Part shown: one piece after another, positions 8,046 through 15,549 of the stretch
How the letters are laid out: each line of letters begins with the position of its first letter
How positions within the stretch are numbered: position 1 is the stretch's first letter
NCBI GenBank assembly: GCA_024233005.1
Contig: JACKQE010000001.1
Coordinates: 62,001 to 126,000, forward strand
Direction: 5' to 3'
From: Akkermansiaceae bacterium
Lineage (GTDB): Bacteria > Verrucomicrobiota > Verrucomicrobiia > Verrucomicrobiales > DEV007
DNA length: 64,000 nt
Made by a program: the position numbers and the translations under genes
Notes under the pieces: model-generated
The model's database searches: none
What the model saw: only the letters and a program-made list of their open reading frames with translations
What the model was told of the DNA's origin: nothing

Positions 8046-9007
8046 GTGAAAAAGCCAAACACTGGGTCGGTTTCGACCTCGGCGGCACCAAGATGCTGGC
8101 GAAGATTTTCGATGACCAGTTCACCGAAATTGCCTCCGCAAAGCGAAAAACGGAAGGAAACCGGGGCCAGAAAGCCGGCATTGCCCGCGTCGTCAAGACC
8201 ATTGAGGAGGCTCTCCTGGCAGCCAACCTGACCTCGGCGGACCTGGCCGGGATCGGGGTGGGGTGCCCGGGTCCGGTGAATCCGGAGAAAGGAATCATCC
8301 TCGAGGCTCCCAATCTGGGCTGGGTGAATGTGCCCATCGCCAAAGAACTGCAAAACGCCTTTGGTTGCCCGGCGGTGGCCTGCAACGATGTGGACGCCGG
8401 GGTCTTTGCCGAATACAGCTTCGGCGCCGCCAAAGGCGCGCGGTGCGCCGTCGGGGTCTTTCCTGGAACCGGCATCGGGGGCGGGGCAGTGATCAATGGC
8501 AACCTCCTGGAAGGTTCACGCATTTCCTGCATGGAGATCGGTCACATGACCCTCGAACCCAATCCCGGCAGTGGTGGCGAAACCCTTGAGACCCTGACCA
8601 GCCGACTGGCCATTGCCTCCCAGGCCGCCCAAGCGGTCTACCGGGGTCAGGCACCCTATCTCGCCGAAAAATGCGGCTCCAGTCTCGACAAGATCACCAG
8701 CAGCAAAATCGCCGAAGCCATCGCCGCAGGGGACAAGGCCATCGAAGCCATCGTCCGCCGGGCGGCCGATCTGCTGGGCTGTGGTATTGCCACTCTGGTC
8801 CACATCCTCGCCCCGGATACCATCGTGCTGGGAGGTGGCCTGGTGGATGCGATGCCCAAGCTTTATCTCGACGAAGTCACCCGTTCCGCTGAAAAACGGG
8901 TTCTCTCCGCCTATGTTGGCACGTTCCGCATCGTCCCGGCCAAGTTGGCAGAAAGCGCGGGTTCCAAAGGCGCCGCCGCCTGGGCTCGGAAGAAAATCCA
9001 ACGGTAA
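8042..9007 (+). CDS. ROK-family sugar kinase (glucokinase-like)
   Basis: A 321-residue protein with the ASKHA fold. Phosphate-1 motif DLGGTK lies at residues 12-17, GVGCPGPV and NDVDAGVFAEYSFGAAKGA mark the sugar site, FPGTGIGGGAV is phosphate 2, and TIVLGGGLVDAMP is the adenosine motif. The conserved ROK His is present in CMEIGHMTL. However, the zinc-binding CxCGxxGCxE motif that normally follows is replaced by NPGSGGETLETL without cysteines, so it lacks the structural zinc of typical ROK glucokinases. It probably phosphorylates glucose or another hexose. Its start overlaps the dxr stop by four bases. Specificity cannot be fixed from sequence. Confidence 0.85.
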   Translation: MSEKAKHWVGFDLGGTKMLAKIFDDQFTEIASAKRKTEGNRGQKAGIARVVKTIEEALLAANLTSADLAGIGVGCPGPVNPEKGIILEAPNLGWVNVPIAKELQNAFGCPAVACNDVDAGVFAEYSFGAAKGARCAVGVFPGTGIGGGAVINGNLLEGSRISCMEIGHMTLEPNPGSGGETLETLTSRLAIASQAAQAVYRGQAPYLAEKCGSSLDKITSSKIAEAIAAGDKAIEAIVRRAADLLGCGIATLVHILAPDTIVLGGGLVDAMPKLYLDEVTRSAEKRVLSAYVGTFRIVPAKLAESAGSKGAAAWARKKIQR

Positions 9008-9031
9008 CCCACCCTTCCCCGCCCTGTCGAC

Positions 9032-9295
9032 TCACTCGGGCTCCCGGTCTTCCAGATTTTCCGGTTTCAGTCCGGGAACGGTGGATGCCTTGTCGGCGTA
9101 GCGGTCGAAACGGTTGGAAAGGATCAGCAACGTGGGGGCCCACAGTCCCACAAAGATGCCGAAGCGCTCGGCGTGGGCCCGCTCTTCAGGGGCATCTCCC
9201 ATCAAGAACCACCAAATGAAAATGGAGGCACCGATGGAGATGACGCCGAGTTGAAAACACAGATTACTCAACAAACGGCAGGTACGGGGGTTCAT
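9032..9295 (-). CDS. Small two-helix membrane protein, unknown function
   Basis: An 87-residue protein with two hydrophobic segments at about residues 13-30 (GVISIGASIFIWWFLM) and 46-59 (GIFVGLWAPTLLIL), a short acidic connector (DAPEERAHAER) and an acidic C-terminal tail. The likely topology is two membrane helices with the tail in the cytoplasm. It is convergent with the ROK kinase and oriented like ispD 112 bases upstream of it. I do not recognise a family; its clean length and amphipathic layout support it being real. Confidence 0.6.
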   Translation of the reverse strand: MNPRTCRLLSNLCFQLGVISIGASIFIWWFLMGDAPEERAHAERFGIFVGLWAPTLLILSNRFDRYADKASTVPGLKPENLEDREPE

Positions 9296-9407
9296 GTTTC
9301 CATGCTAGAGACTGACCAGTCGGTTTGTCCAGCCTCCAATGTGGCGTGATGTCGTGACGCATCCGAGCCCTCATGGGAACCGTGCCCAAATCCGTCGACG
9401 GAACATT

Positions 9408-10106
9408 TCAGGCCAAATCGGCCGAAGGCGGCTCTGTCCGGAGGAGCGCTTCTGCGAGAACCAGGTCACCCGCCACCGTGACTTTGGGGTTGGGATCAGG
9501 ATTCTCCACCAAACACACTCCATGTCCGGCCGCTTGGATGGCGCTGACCTCATCGGTGACCACCGTCCCAGCCGCCACGACCCCGGCATAGGCATCCCGG
9601 AGCCAGTCGAGACGGAAAATCTGGGGTGTTTCCATGGCCCAAAGCCCTTCACGGTCGACGCTGCCGATGACCCGGGCGCTGGCATCGGCTCGTTTCAAGG
9701 TGTCCGTCACCCGGTGGGCCAATGCGGCGGCTCCTGCCTCGCGGGCCGCCGCGATCACCGCAAGAAGGGCGCGCTGACTCACCAAGGGGCGGGCCGCATC
9801 ATGAACCGCCACCCAACGGGTCCAGGGAGGCACCCGCTGCAAACCGGCCCAAACCGAAAAATGCCGCTCCGCTCCCCCTTCGCAGACCCCGGCGAGTTTG
9901 CCCAGGGATTTTTCTGCCAAGGCCGCAAATCCGTCCTGCTTCTCCGCCGTGGTCACGACCACAACGGAATGAATCCCGGGACACTCGCAAAGCACCCGCA
10001 GGGAGCGTTCGGCCACCGGAAGGCCTCCCAGTGGGGCCGTCAGCTTGTCGAATCCCATGCGCCGGCTGCTGCCGGCCGCGACAAGAATGGCAGTGACCAT
10101 GTCCAC
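9408..10106 (-). CDS. ispD: 2-C-methyl-D-erythritol 4-phosphate cytidylyltransferase
   Basis: A 232-residue protein, normal length. It joins MEP and CTP to form CDP-ME, the third step of the MEP isoprenoid pathway. The nucleotide-binding signature AAGSSRRMGFDK sits at residues 10-21, VAVHDAARPLVS in the middle is the IspD motif, and VTDTLKRAD and ETPQIFRLDWLRDAY follow. A start two codons in (ATG at 10100) is equally possible. It begins 12 bases after yqeY ends on the same strand, probably one transcript. With dxr 1.4 kb away on the other strand, two MEP-pathway genes are clustered but not in one operon. Confidence 0.92.
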   Translation of the reverse strand: MDMVTAILVAAGSSRRMGFDKLTAPLGGLPVAERSLRVLCECPGIHSVVVVTTAEKQDGFAALAEKSLGKLAGVCEGGAERHFSVWAGLQRVPPWTRWVAVHDAARPLVSQRALLAVIAAAREAGAAALAHRVTDTLKRADASARVIGSVDREGLWAMETPQIFRLDWLRDAYAGVVAAGTVVTDEVSAIQAAGHGVCLVENPDPNPKVTVAGDLVLAEALLRTEPPSADLA

Positions 10107-10118
10107 CAGGGAGCGGGA

Positions 10119-10574
10119 TCAACCCAGTTTGCCCATCACCGTTTGGGAAATCACCTTGTTGTCGGCGCGACCCGCGCTGCGTTCCTGCACCAACTTCATG
10201 ACCGCCCCCATTTCCTTGCGACTGGTGGCTCCGGTCTCCACAATGGCCGCGTCGATCAGGGCTTCCAGTTCGGCCAGTTCCATGGCCTGCGGCAGATACC
10301 GCTCAAGGATCGCGATTTCAGCCTGCTCCTTCTCCGAAAGATCCGTCCGTCCTGCGGAGGCAAACTGCTGAAAGGAGTCCTGACGCTTTTTGACTTCGCG
10401 GCGGACCACCGCCATGGCTTCGGCATCATCCAAAACGGCTTCCGCTCCGCCTTTTTCGATCGCGGCATACTTGATGGCGGATTTCAATGCCCGCAGTGTG
10501 TTCAATGCCAGCGTGTTTTTCTCCCGCATGGCATTTTTGAGGTCTTCCCCAAGTCGCAGATCAATGTCGCTCAT
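10119..10574 (-). CDS. GatB/YqeY domain-containing protein
   Basis: A 151-residue protein that matches the stand-alone YqeY family in full length. The helical N-terminal half carries LGEDLKNAMREKNTLALNTLRALKSAIKYA. The C-terminal half contains ERYLPQAMELAELEALIDAAI and GAVMKLVQERSAGRADNKVISQ, the tail-domain segment shared with GatB of the glutaminyl-tRNA amidotransferase. The family may bind tRNA, but its role is unproven. It is upstream of ispD and likely co-transcribed. It is divergent from the DUF3592 gene. Confidence 0.9.
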   Translation of the reverse strand: MSDIDLRLGEDLKNAMREKNTLALNTLRALKSAIKYAAIEKGGAEAVLDDAEAMAVVRREVKKRQDSFQQFASAGRTDLSEKEQAEIAILERYLPQAMELAELEALIDAAIVETGATSRKEMGAVMKLVQERSAGRADNKVISQTVMGKLG

Positions 10575-10609
10575 CTCTCATCATTAGCCGATGCCCCCGC
10601 GAATGACAA

Positions 10610-11209
10610 ATGCTATCCCGGCAGGATGGCGGTGGCTCGGGACGGGAGGATGGATTCCACTTGTCGCGAAGGGGCCACGCGTGGAACTTGTCGGGCTTGA
10701 ATGCCTCCCCGTCCCCCACTCCGCGCCGCACCGTTGCCCCGACCTGGCCCGCCCGTCTCTGGCTTGGCTTGATGGGCGGCGCTTTCGCTCTCCTCGGGGG
10801 CTTTTTCTGCTGGTATCTGGGCCACCATTTTCTCGTCGCCAAAGCCATGGAGGCCTGGCCGAAGGTTCCTGCCACCATCCTCGCTGCAGAAATCGAACCC
10901 GGCCTGACCCAGCACGGCACCGCCAAGTTCACCCTCAATCTGCGCTACCGCTACCAATGGGAAGGGCAGGCGCATGAAGGCCGGCGGCTTAAGCGTCGCC
11001 CGATTGAAGGCTCGGACCGCCCGAGCGTGGAAACCTGGCTCAACCAATACCCGGTCGGCAGTGAGAAGACGTGCTACGTCAATCCCGCCGATCCGAATTT
11101 TGCGGTGCTCATCCCGGACTCCAAGGCCGCCCTATACTCCCTCTGGCTCCCGGCCTTTTTCCTGATTTCGGGCCTGTTCCTGATCGGCCGCGCCATCCTG
11201 GGGAAGTGA
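10610..11209 (+). CDS. DUF3592 domain-containing membrane protein
   Basis: A 199-residue reading frame with two membrane helices at about residues 50-75 (LGLMGGAFALLGGFFCWYLG) and 175-195 (LWLPAFFLISGLFLIGRAI). Between them lies a roughly 90-residue extracytoplasmic beta-domain: MEAWPKVPATILAAEIEP, LNLRYRYQWEGQAHEGRRL and ETWLNQYPVGSEKTCYVNPADP. This is the DUF3592 layout. The first 40 residues look non-native; TTG codons at 10688 or 10697 are possible true starts. The gene is divergent from yqeY and convergent with the SbcC-like gene. A second, broken DUF3592 copy lies at 44.8-45.2 kb. Confidence 0.7.
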   Translation: MLSRQDGGGSGREDGFHLSRRGHAWNLSGLNASPSPTPRRTVAPTWPARLWLGLMGGAFALLGGFFCWYLGHHFLVAKAMEAWPKVPATILAAEIEPGLTQHGTAKFTLNLRYRYQWEGQAHEGRRLKRRPIEGSDRPSVETWLNQYPVGSEKTCYVNPADPNFAVLIPDSKAALYSLWLPAFFLISGLFLIGRAILGK

Positions 11210-11242
11210 CGGCGGCGTCCCCCCATTGAGGGAAGTCCAGCT

Positions 11243-13942
11243 TCACCCAAGCGTCACCGTGGCCGCCCCGAGCCCGGAATAGGCGGAGGGATCGCAGGTC
11301 AACAGAATGACTTGCAGGCCCCTCCGGGCCGCGAGATCGAGCATCCGCTGGAGGGTCCGGACGCGTTCGGGATCGGAATGGGTGAAGGCATCGTCGAACA
11401 CGACCGGCAGGGAGCCGTCATGGTCGGCGGCCAGAATCTCCGCCATGGCGAGACGGAAGGCGGCGGCGACCTGCTCCCGGGTGCCACCGCTCAGGGTGTC
11501 GAAATCAAAGGCCACGCCACTCCGGGAAAGCACCGGCTTTTCGAAGCGACCCTCTGTCAGAGCGACCCCGACACTGGCTTCACTGCCGAACAACTGGCGA
11601 AGGTATCCGCTGACTTTGTCGGCCAAGGGAGACGTGAATTGGTGGGCCAGTTGACGCTGCTCGGCGGCGAACATTTCCGCCAACTTGCGGATGGCATTGG
11701 CCTTGCGCTCCACGTGGCCCCGGTGCCGTCGGGCGGCTTCGCAGGCGGCTTCGGCGAGCGCCAGGGTCTCCGCCGGATCGACGCTGCCATCGCGGATGAG
11801 CAGGCTCCGGGCTCCCGCTTTTTGCTGCTCCGCCGCACTGATGGCTCCGCGGGTCTTTTCGATGGCGCGCAGATAACGGTCCAGATCGGCCTCCAGCGTC
11901 TCGGGCAAGAGACGACCGAGCGCCTCCCGCGTCGCGCCCAGCGCTGTCTCCCAGTCCTTGCGGGCCGCTGCCAAATCTCTCAACCGTTCCCGGCGTCGGT
12001 CGGCATCCCCATGGTTATCCTCCAGAGTGGAATGCCGCACGCGGAGACGTCCCAGCCCGGCCCGTGAGGCTTCGATGGACTGGCGCTTTTTCCGCAGAGC
12101 CTCGTCGGCTTCGTGCCAGGCTTTTTCGCAGGCTTTCTGCTCCGCCAGGGACGAGGTTTCGCGCTGGCTCATGTCGTCCACCGCTTCGTTCTGAGCCGCC
12201 ACGAGCTGCTGGGCAGACTCCGAATCCTTCGGAGGGGACCAATCCCCGTCGACCGAAGCGGTTCGGCGCTCCACCTCCGCCAGAGCGGCATCCCGCGCGG
12301 CGGTCGCTTCCGCCAGTTGGTCATCAATCCTGTCCGCCGCACGGGCGACCAGTTCTGCTTGGTTGGTTGCCAGCCTTCCTTCGAGATTCTGACGCTGGTC
12401 ATGAATTCGCGCGGCCTCCGCCACGGAGCGAACTCCCCACCGATCAAGAGCCAGCTGAAGCTCTTGCTGATGCTTTTCGACCTTCAGGCGCACTTCGGCC
12501 AGACTGGCGCCTCCTCCCGGACTGACGCGGAGCCGGGTGCCCTCGCCGACAAGGACTTCCGCGTCCTCGGTGATGACCCGGCGCTCGCCTATCGCCAGAT
12601 GACCGCCGGATACTTTCACCGGAAGATCGGAGCATTCCAGGGTGATACCGGCGGCCATCGCATCGAGGGCGATCCGGGACTGGGCGAGCGAAGTGTCCAA
12701 CGTCTGCAACGAGGTCAGCGCCTTTTTGTCGATCTCCGCCAACCGTGCCAGTTCCGATTGCAGTTCCTGCCGGGTTTTGCGGAGGCCGGCGACCTGTTTT
12801 GCGGCTTCCTCCAGGCGGCCTTGCTGCGCCTCCGTCGCAAATTTATCTCTCCAGGCCTTGGCCAGATCGAGCCGGGCCCGGGCCTTTCGCAAGTCAGCCT
12901 CCAACTCTCGGCAGGCGTCCACCGCGGCATCGGACAGCCGCTTCCGCCCAGCGACATCCTGTTCCAACTGTGCGATCGATTCCTCCTCCGGAGCCAAGGA
13001 GGATTCGGCCTGACGGATATCCTCACCCACCACAAGGATCTCCTGGTCGGCTTTGAGCAAGGCCTCGTGAACGGCCACAGACTGGGCCAGATCTTTTTCC
13101 TGAAGTTCGGCCTGATGTTTGAGTTGCCGGGCTTGCCCGAGACGACCTTCGGTCTCAGCCTTGGCTTTGGCGAGTTCTGCCAGCTCGCCTGTTTTTTCCC
13201 GGACCATGCGGTCGGCGCTGGTGAAATCCTTCACGGCCTGCTCCAGCCTGGTAGCCTGGTCTCTGGCGGCAAGCCACCCGGCCTCCGCCGCCTCGAACGC
13301 TTTGATGGCCTTGTCGAGTTCGGAGTTTGCCCGGGGAGTGCCCCGCCCCACGAACAGGGCGTCCATGGCTTTGGCGAAACCACCGGCGACCCGGCGGTCG
13401 AGCTCCGACTCCATGACCACCGCGCCGCCTTCCTCCTTGAGATGGGCCAGCAGCGAATCCCGCTGATCATCGGCATGGCTTGCGGGATTGTCCCCGCCCC
13501 GCCCCTGCCAGACCCAGAGATGTCCCCATTGCGAGGCGGCGCGGTCGATGGCCCCGCGTCCTCCCTTGATGTCCTCGACCTGCAAGATCCCGGTGAGACG
13601 CGCTTCCGCTTCATCCTGGGTCCAACTCTCGCCGCTTCCCTCCCGGGTCAGGGTGGCGCTGCCGCTCGCTCCACTGAAACGTTTCGCAATGCGGTAGGTC
13701 AGACCACCGGCTTCAAAACGAAGCTCCACTTCGGGATGCCCGGAACCGGTCTTCGACACCATGGTGCTCTGGGCGCTGCCGGTGATTTTGGCCTTGAGGA
13801 ACAAGGCCCGGTGCGCCGCCTCAATCAGCGTGCTCTTGCCCGATTCGTTCGGCCCGCCAATGACCGTCCGGGCCGGATCGAATGCGACCGTGAGATCCTG
13901 ATGGATCCGGTAATTCCGGACGGTGATGGAAAGCAGGCGCAT
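11243..13942 (-). CDS. SbcC/Rad50-like SMC-type ATPase (YhaN-like), partner of SbcD-like nuclease
   Basis: An 899-residue protein. The ATG at 13942 is chosen because it starts directly at MRLLSITVRNYRIHQDL, the usual beginning of RecF/SbcC ATPases; the longer frame overlaps the upstream gene. Walker A GGPNESGKST is at 29-38, the ABC signature LSGGTREQ at 817-824, Walker B LPVVFDDAF near 846-853, and a D-loop SDPERV follows. Residues about 190-760 are long coiled coil with a central insertion (about 440-520). I found no CxxC zinc hook at the apex, unlike SbcC/Rad50, which points to the YhaN-like branch. It begins 19 bases after the nuclease gene stops. The pair likely processes DNA ends or hairpins. 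Confidence 0.85.
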   Translation of the reverse strand: MRLLSITVRNYRIHQDLTVAFDPARTVIGGPNESGKSTLIEAAHRALFLKAKITGSAQSTMVSKTGSGHPEVELRFEAGGLTYRIAKRFSGASGSATLTREGSGESWTQDEAEARLTGILQVEDIKGGRGAIDRAASQWGHLWVWQGRGGDNPASHADDQRDSLLAHLKEEGGAVVMESELDRRVAGGFAKAMDALFVGRGTPRANSELDKAIKAFEAAEAGWLAARDQATRLEQAVKDFTSADRMVREKTGELAELAKAKAETEGRLGQARQLKHQAELQEKDLAQSVAVHEALLKADQEILVVGEDIRQAESSLAPEEESIAQLEQDVAGRKRLSDAAVDACRELEADLRKARARLDLAKAWRDKFATEAQQGRLEEAAKQVAGLRKTRQELQSELARLAEIDKKALTSLQTLDTSLAQSRIALDAMAAGITLECSDLPVKVSGGHLAIGERRVITEDAEVLVGEGTRLRVSPGGGASLAEVRLKVEKHQQELQLALDRWGVRSVAEAARIHDQRQNLEGRLATNQAELVARAADRIDDQLAEATAARDAALAEVERRTASVDGDWSPPKDSESAQQLVAAQNEAVDDMSQRETSSLAEQKACEKAWHEADEALRKKRQSIEASRAGLGRLRVRHSTLEDNHGDADRRRERLRDLAAARKDWETALGATREALGRLLPETLEADLDRYLRAIEKTRGAISAAEQQKAGARSLLIRDGSVDPAETLALAEAACEAARRHRGHVERKANAIRKLAEMFAAEQRQLAHQFTSPLADKVSGYLRQLFGSEASVGVALTEGRFEKPVLSRSGVAFDFDTLSGGTREQVAAAFRLAMAEILAADHDGSLPVVFDDAFTHSDPERVRTLQRMLDLAARRGLQVILLTCDPSAYSGLGAATVTLG

Positions 13943-13961
13943 GGGGGAAACAATCGAAAAT

Positions 13962-15140
13962 TCAAAGGCTTGAGGTGACGGCGGCGTGGAGTTCCCGCAG
14001 AGCAATGTGGGCAAGAGCAGCCTCCTCGCCAGAACCATTGAGCAGCTCCACCAGCTGGGCGGCGACCCGGGAGGTCAGGGGATCGCCCGTTCTCCGGGTC
14101 AAGGCCTCGACCTCAGGCCCGGTGGGGGCGATGACGGTGTGATTGGCCAGTTTGAGCCGCAGCAAACGGGAGTCAAGAGCCTCGAGAATCGACTCCAGCC
14201 GGGTGGTGGCCTCAATGCCGAGAGACCCCTGCAGTTCAAGCCGCAGCAAATCCCGCGCGGCCCGGTTGCCGAGGAGTTCCCCGAGCCGACCTTCGAACGT
14301 CGCGACCTCGTCGTCACTGGCGAACGCGAAAGCCATCTGGTGCCAGCCGAGACAGGCAGTCGGCACCGTCTCGACGGCAGGCACCCCTCCACGCGAGGCT
14401 TTGACCACCAGCACATTCCCGGGGGCATTGTCGGCCCCTTTGGGGAAGCGGTCGGGCTCGGGAGTCCCGGCATACCAGGCCTTATCCCCGATGGCTTTGG
14501 TCCCGTGCCAATCGCCCAACGCGACGTAGTCGAAGTGCTCCGAAGGCAGGCGATCGAGGTTAATCAGGTTGGGCACCCCGCCCGAACCGTCCTCGTCATC
14601 CCCACCGCCTTCAAAATCCTGGGTGCTGCCGTGAGCCAGCACCAAACGGACCTTGTCGCCGAAACCCGCCAGGACCGACTCGTCCAAATCCCTCAGCCAG
14701 GAGGAAGGATCGACTGCTTCATGCCGCCGCAGGAGCGGGCAGGGAAAGATCACCGCATGCTCCAGTTCGACCGGGGTGGCCTCGAGGAGAAGGCAAAGGT
14801 TGGGGGCGAGACTGTCCCGCTCCCGGAGAAAAAAGTCCTGCTCCCAAAGGCAACCCGGTCCACCATGGTCGTGGTTCCCCGGAATCACCAGCACCGGGAT
14901 TCCGAGCTGGCCGATCGCGCTGCAGGCTTGTGATACCGTGGCCTTGCCCACGGTCGGCGTGTCAAACAGATCGCCCGCCACGAGGAGGAAGGCGGCACCG
15001 TGCTCCTTCGCCACCTGGCCAATCCGGGGGATGACGTTGAGACGCTCCTGACGGATCAGGGCTCTCTTGTCAGGGTCGGCCACTCTGGCGAAAGGTTTGC
15101 CCAGCTGCCAATCCGCGGTGTGGAGAAATGTCACGGGCAT
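13962..15140 (-). CDS. SbcD/YhaO-like DNA exonuclease (metallophosphoesterase)
   Basis: A 392-residue protein with the calcineurin-like phosphoesterase motifs of Mre11/SbcD. Metal ligands are at HTADWQLG (residues 7-14), GDLFD (56-60), GNHDHG (88-93), AHGST and ALGDWHGTK. The C-terminal third, with leucine-rich helices, should be the capping and partner-binding part. It is about the length of SbcD. It is upstream of, and almost certainly co-transcribed with, the SbcC-like ATPase, with which it would form a nuclease-ATPase complex in the cytoplasm. It lacks other repair genes around it. Confidence 0.87.
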   Translation of the reverse strand: MPVTFLHTADWQLGKPFARVADPDKRALIRQERLNVIPRIGQVAKEHGAAFLLVAGDLFDTPTVGKATVSQACSAIGQLGIPVLVIPGNHDHGGPGCLWEQDFFLRERDSLAPNLCLLLEATPVELEHAVIFPCPLLRRHEAVDPSSWLRDLDESVLAGFGDKVRLVLAHGSTQDFEGGGDDEDGSGGVPNLINLDRLPSEHFDYVALGDWHGTKAIGDKAWYAGTPEPDRFPKGADNAPGNVLVVKASRGGVPAVETVPTACLGWHQMAFAFASDDEVATFEGRLGELLGNRAARDLLRLELQGSLGIEATTRLESILEALDSRLLRLKLANHTVIAPTGPEVEALTRRTGDPLTSRVAAQLVELLNGSGEEAALAHIALRELHAAVTSSL

Positions 15141-15549
15141 GAGGAAAATGGATCAGGTGAACCGAGAACCCGGCAGTGCCTCACTATGCCGGGTTTCAGG
15201 GTTTTCTCGAATCCGTTTTGCAAAAGTTTTACCTAACCCTCACCCTGCCTATCCCCTCCCGATGCTTTCGTCCCCAAGGACGTGCTGCCCCAACCCTCAC
15301 TCCTCAAACCAGAATCCCTCACGCGACCGGATTTCCGTGATTGCGAGGTGAAGGTGAATGATGCCCCCGGGGGGGCTGGCCGGGAGGCCCGGGTCGCACG
15401 ACAGACGCGCCCCGCTTGCCGGCCAGGTTCCATTGATTGCGTGACCTCCTCAGGCTGGAAGAACGGGCCGTGCTGTTTTATGATGCGATGTGGCTCAATT
15501 CCTTTCCTTCGTCCGGCCTTGGTTTGGTCGCCTCCTCCGGAGGTGGGAC
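15141..15549. other. Spacer of 409 bases between the SbcD-like gene and the first cytochrome cassette
   Basis: The spacer is divergent, so it should hold promoters for both directions. I see no convincing gene: open frames on either strand here are short and antisense-like. A good ribosome-binding site (GGAGGT at 15538-15543) stands just before the ATG at 15550 and supports that start for the next gene. No strong terminator hairpin or riboswitch fold was recognised. Confidence 0.5.

Noticed and set aside
12113..13978. Long plus-strand open frame (621 codons) opposite the SbcC-like gene
   Set aside because: It is antisense to a gene with clear Walker motifs and has the Gly/Arg/Pro-rich composition of a GC-rich shadow frame with no domain.
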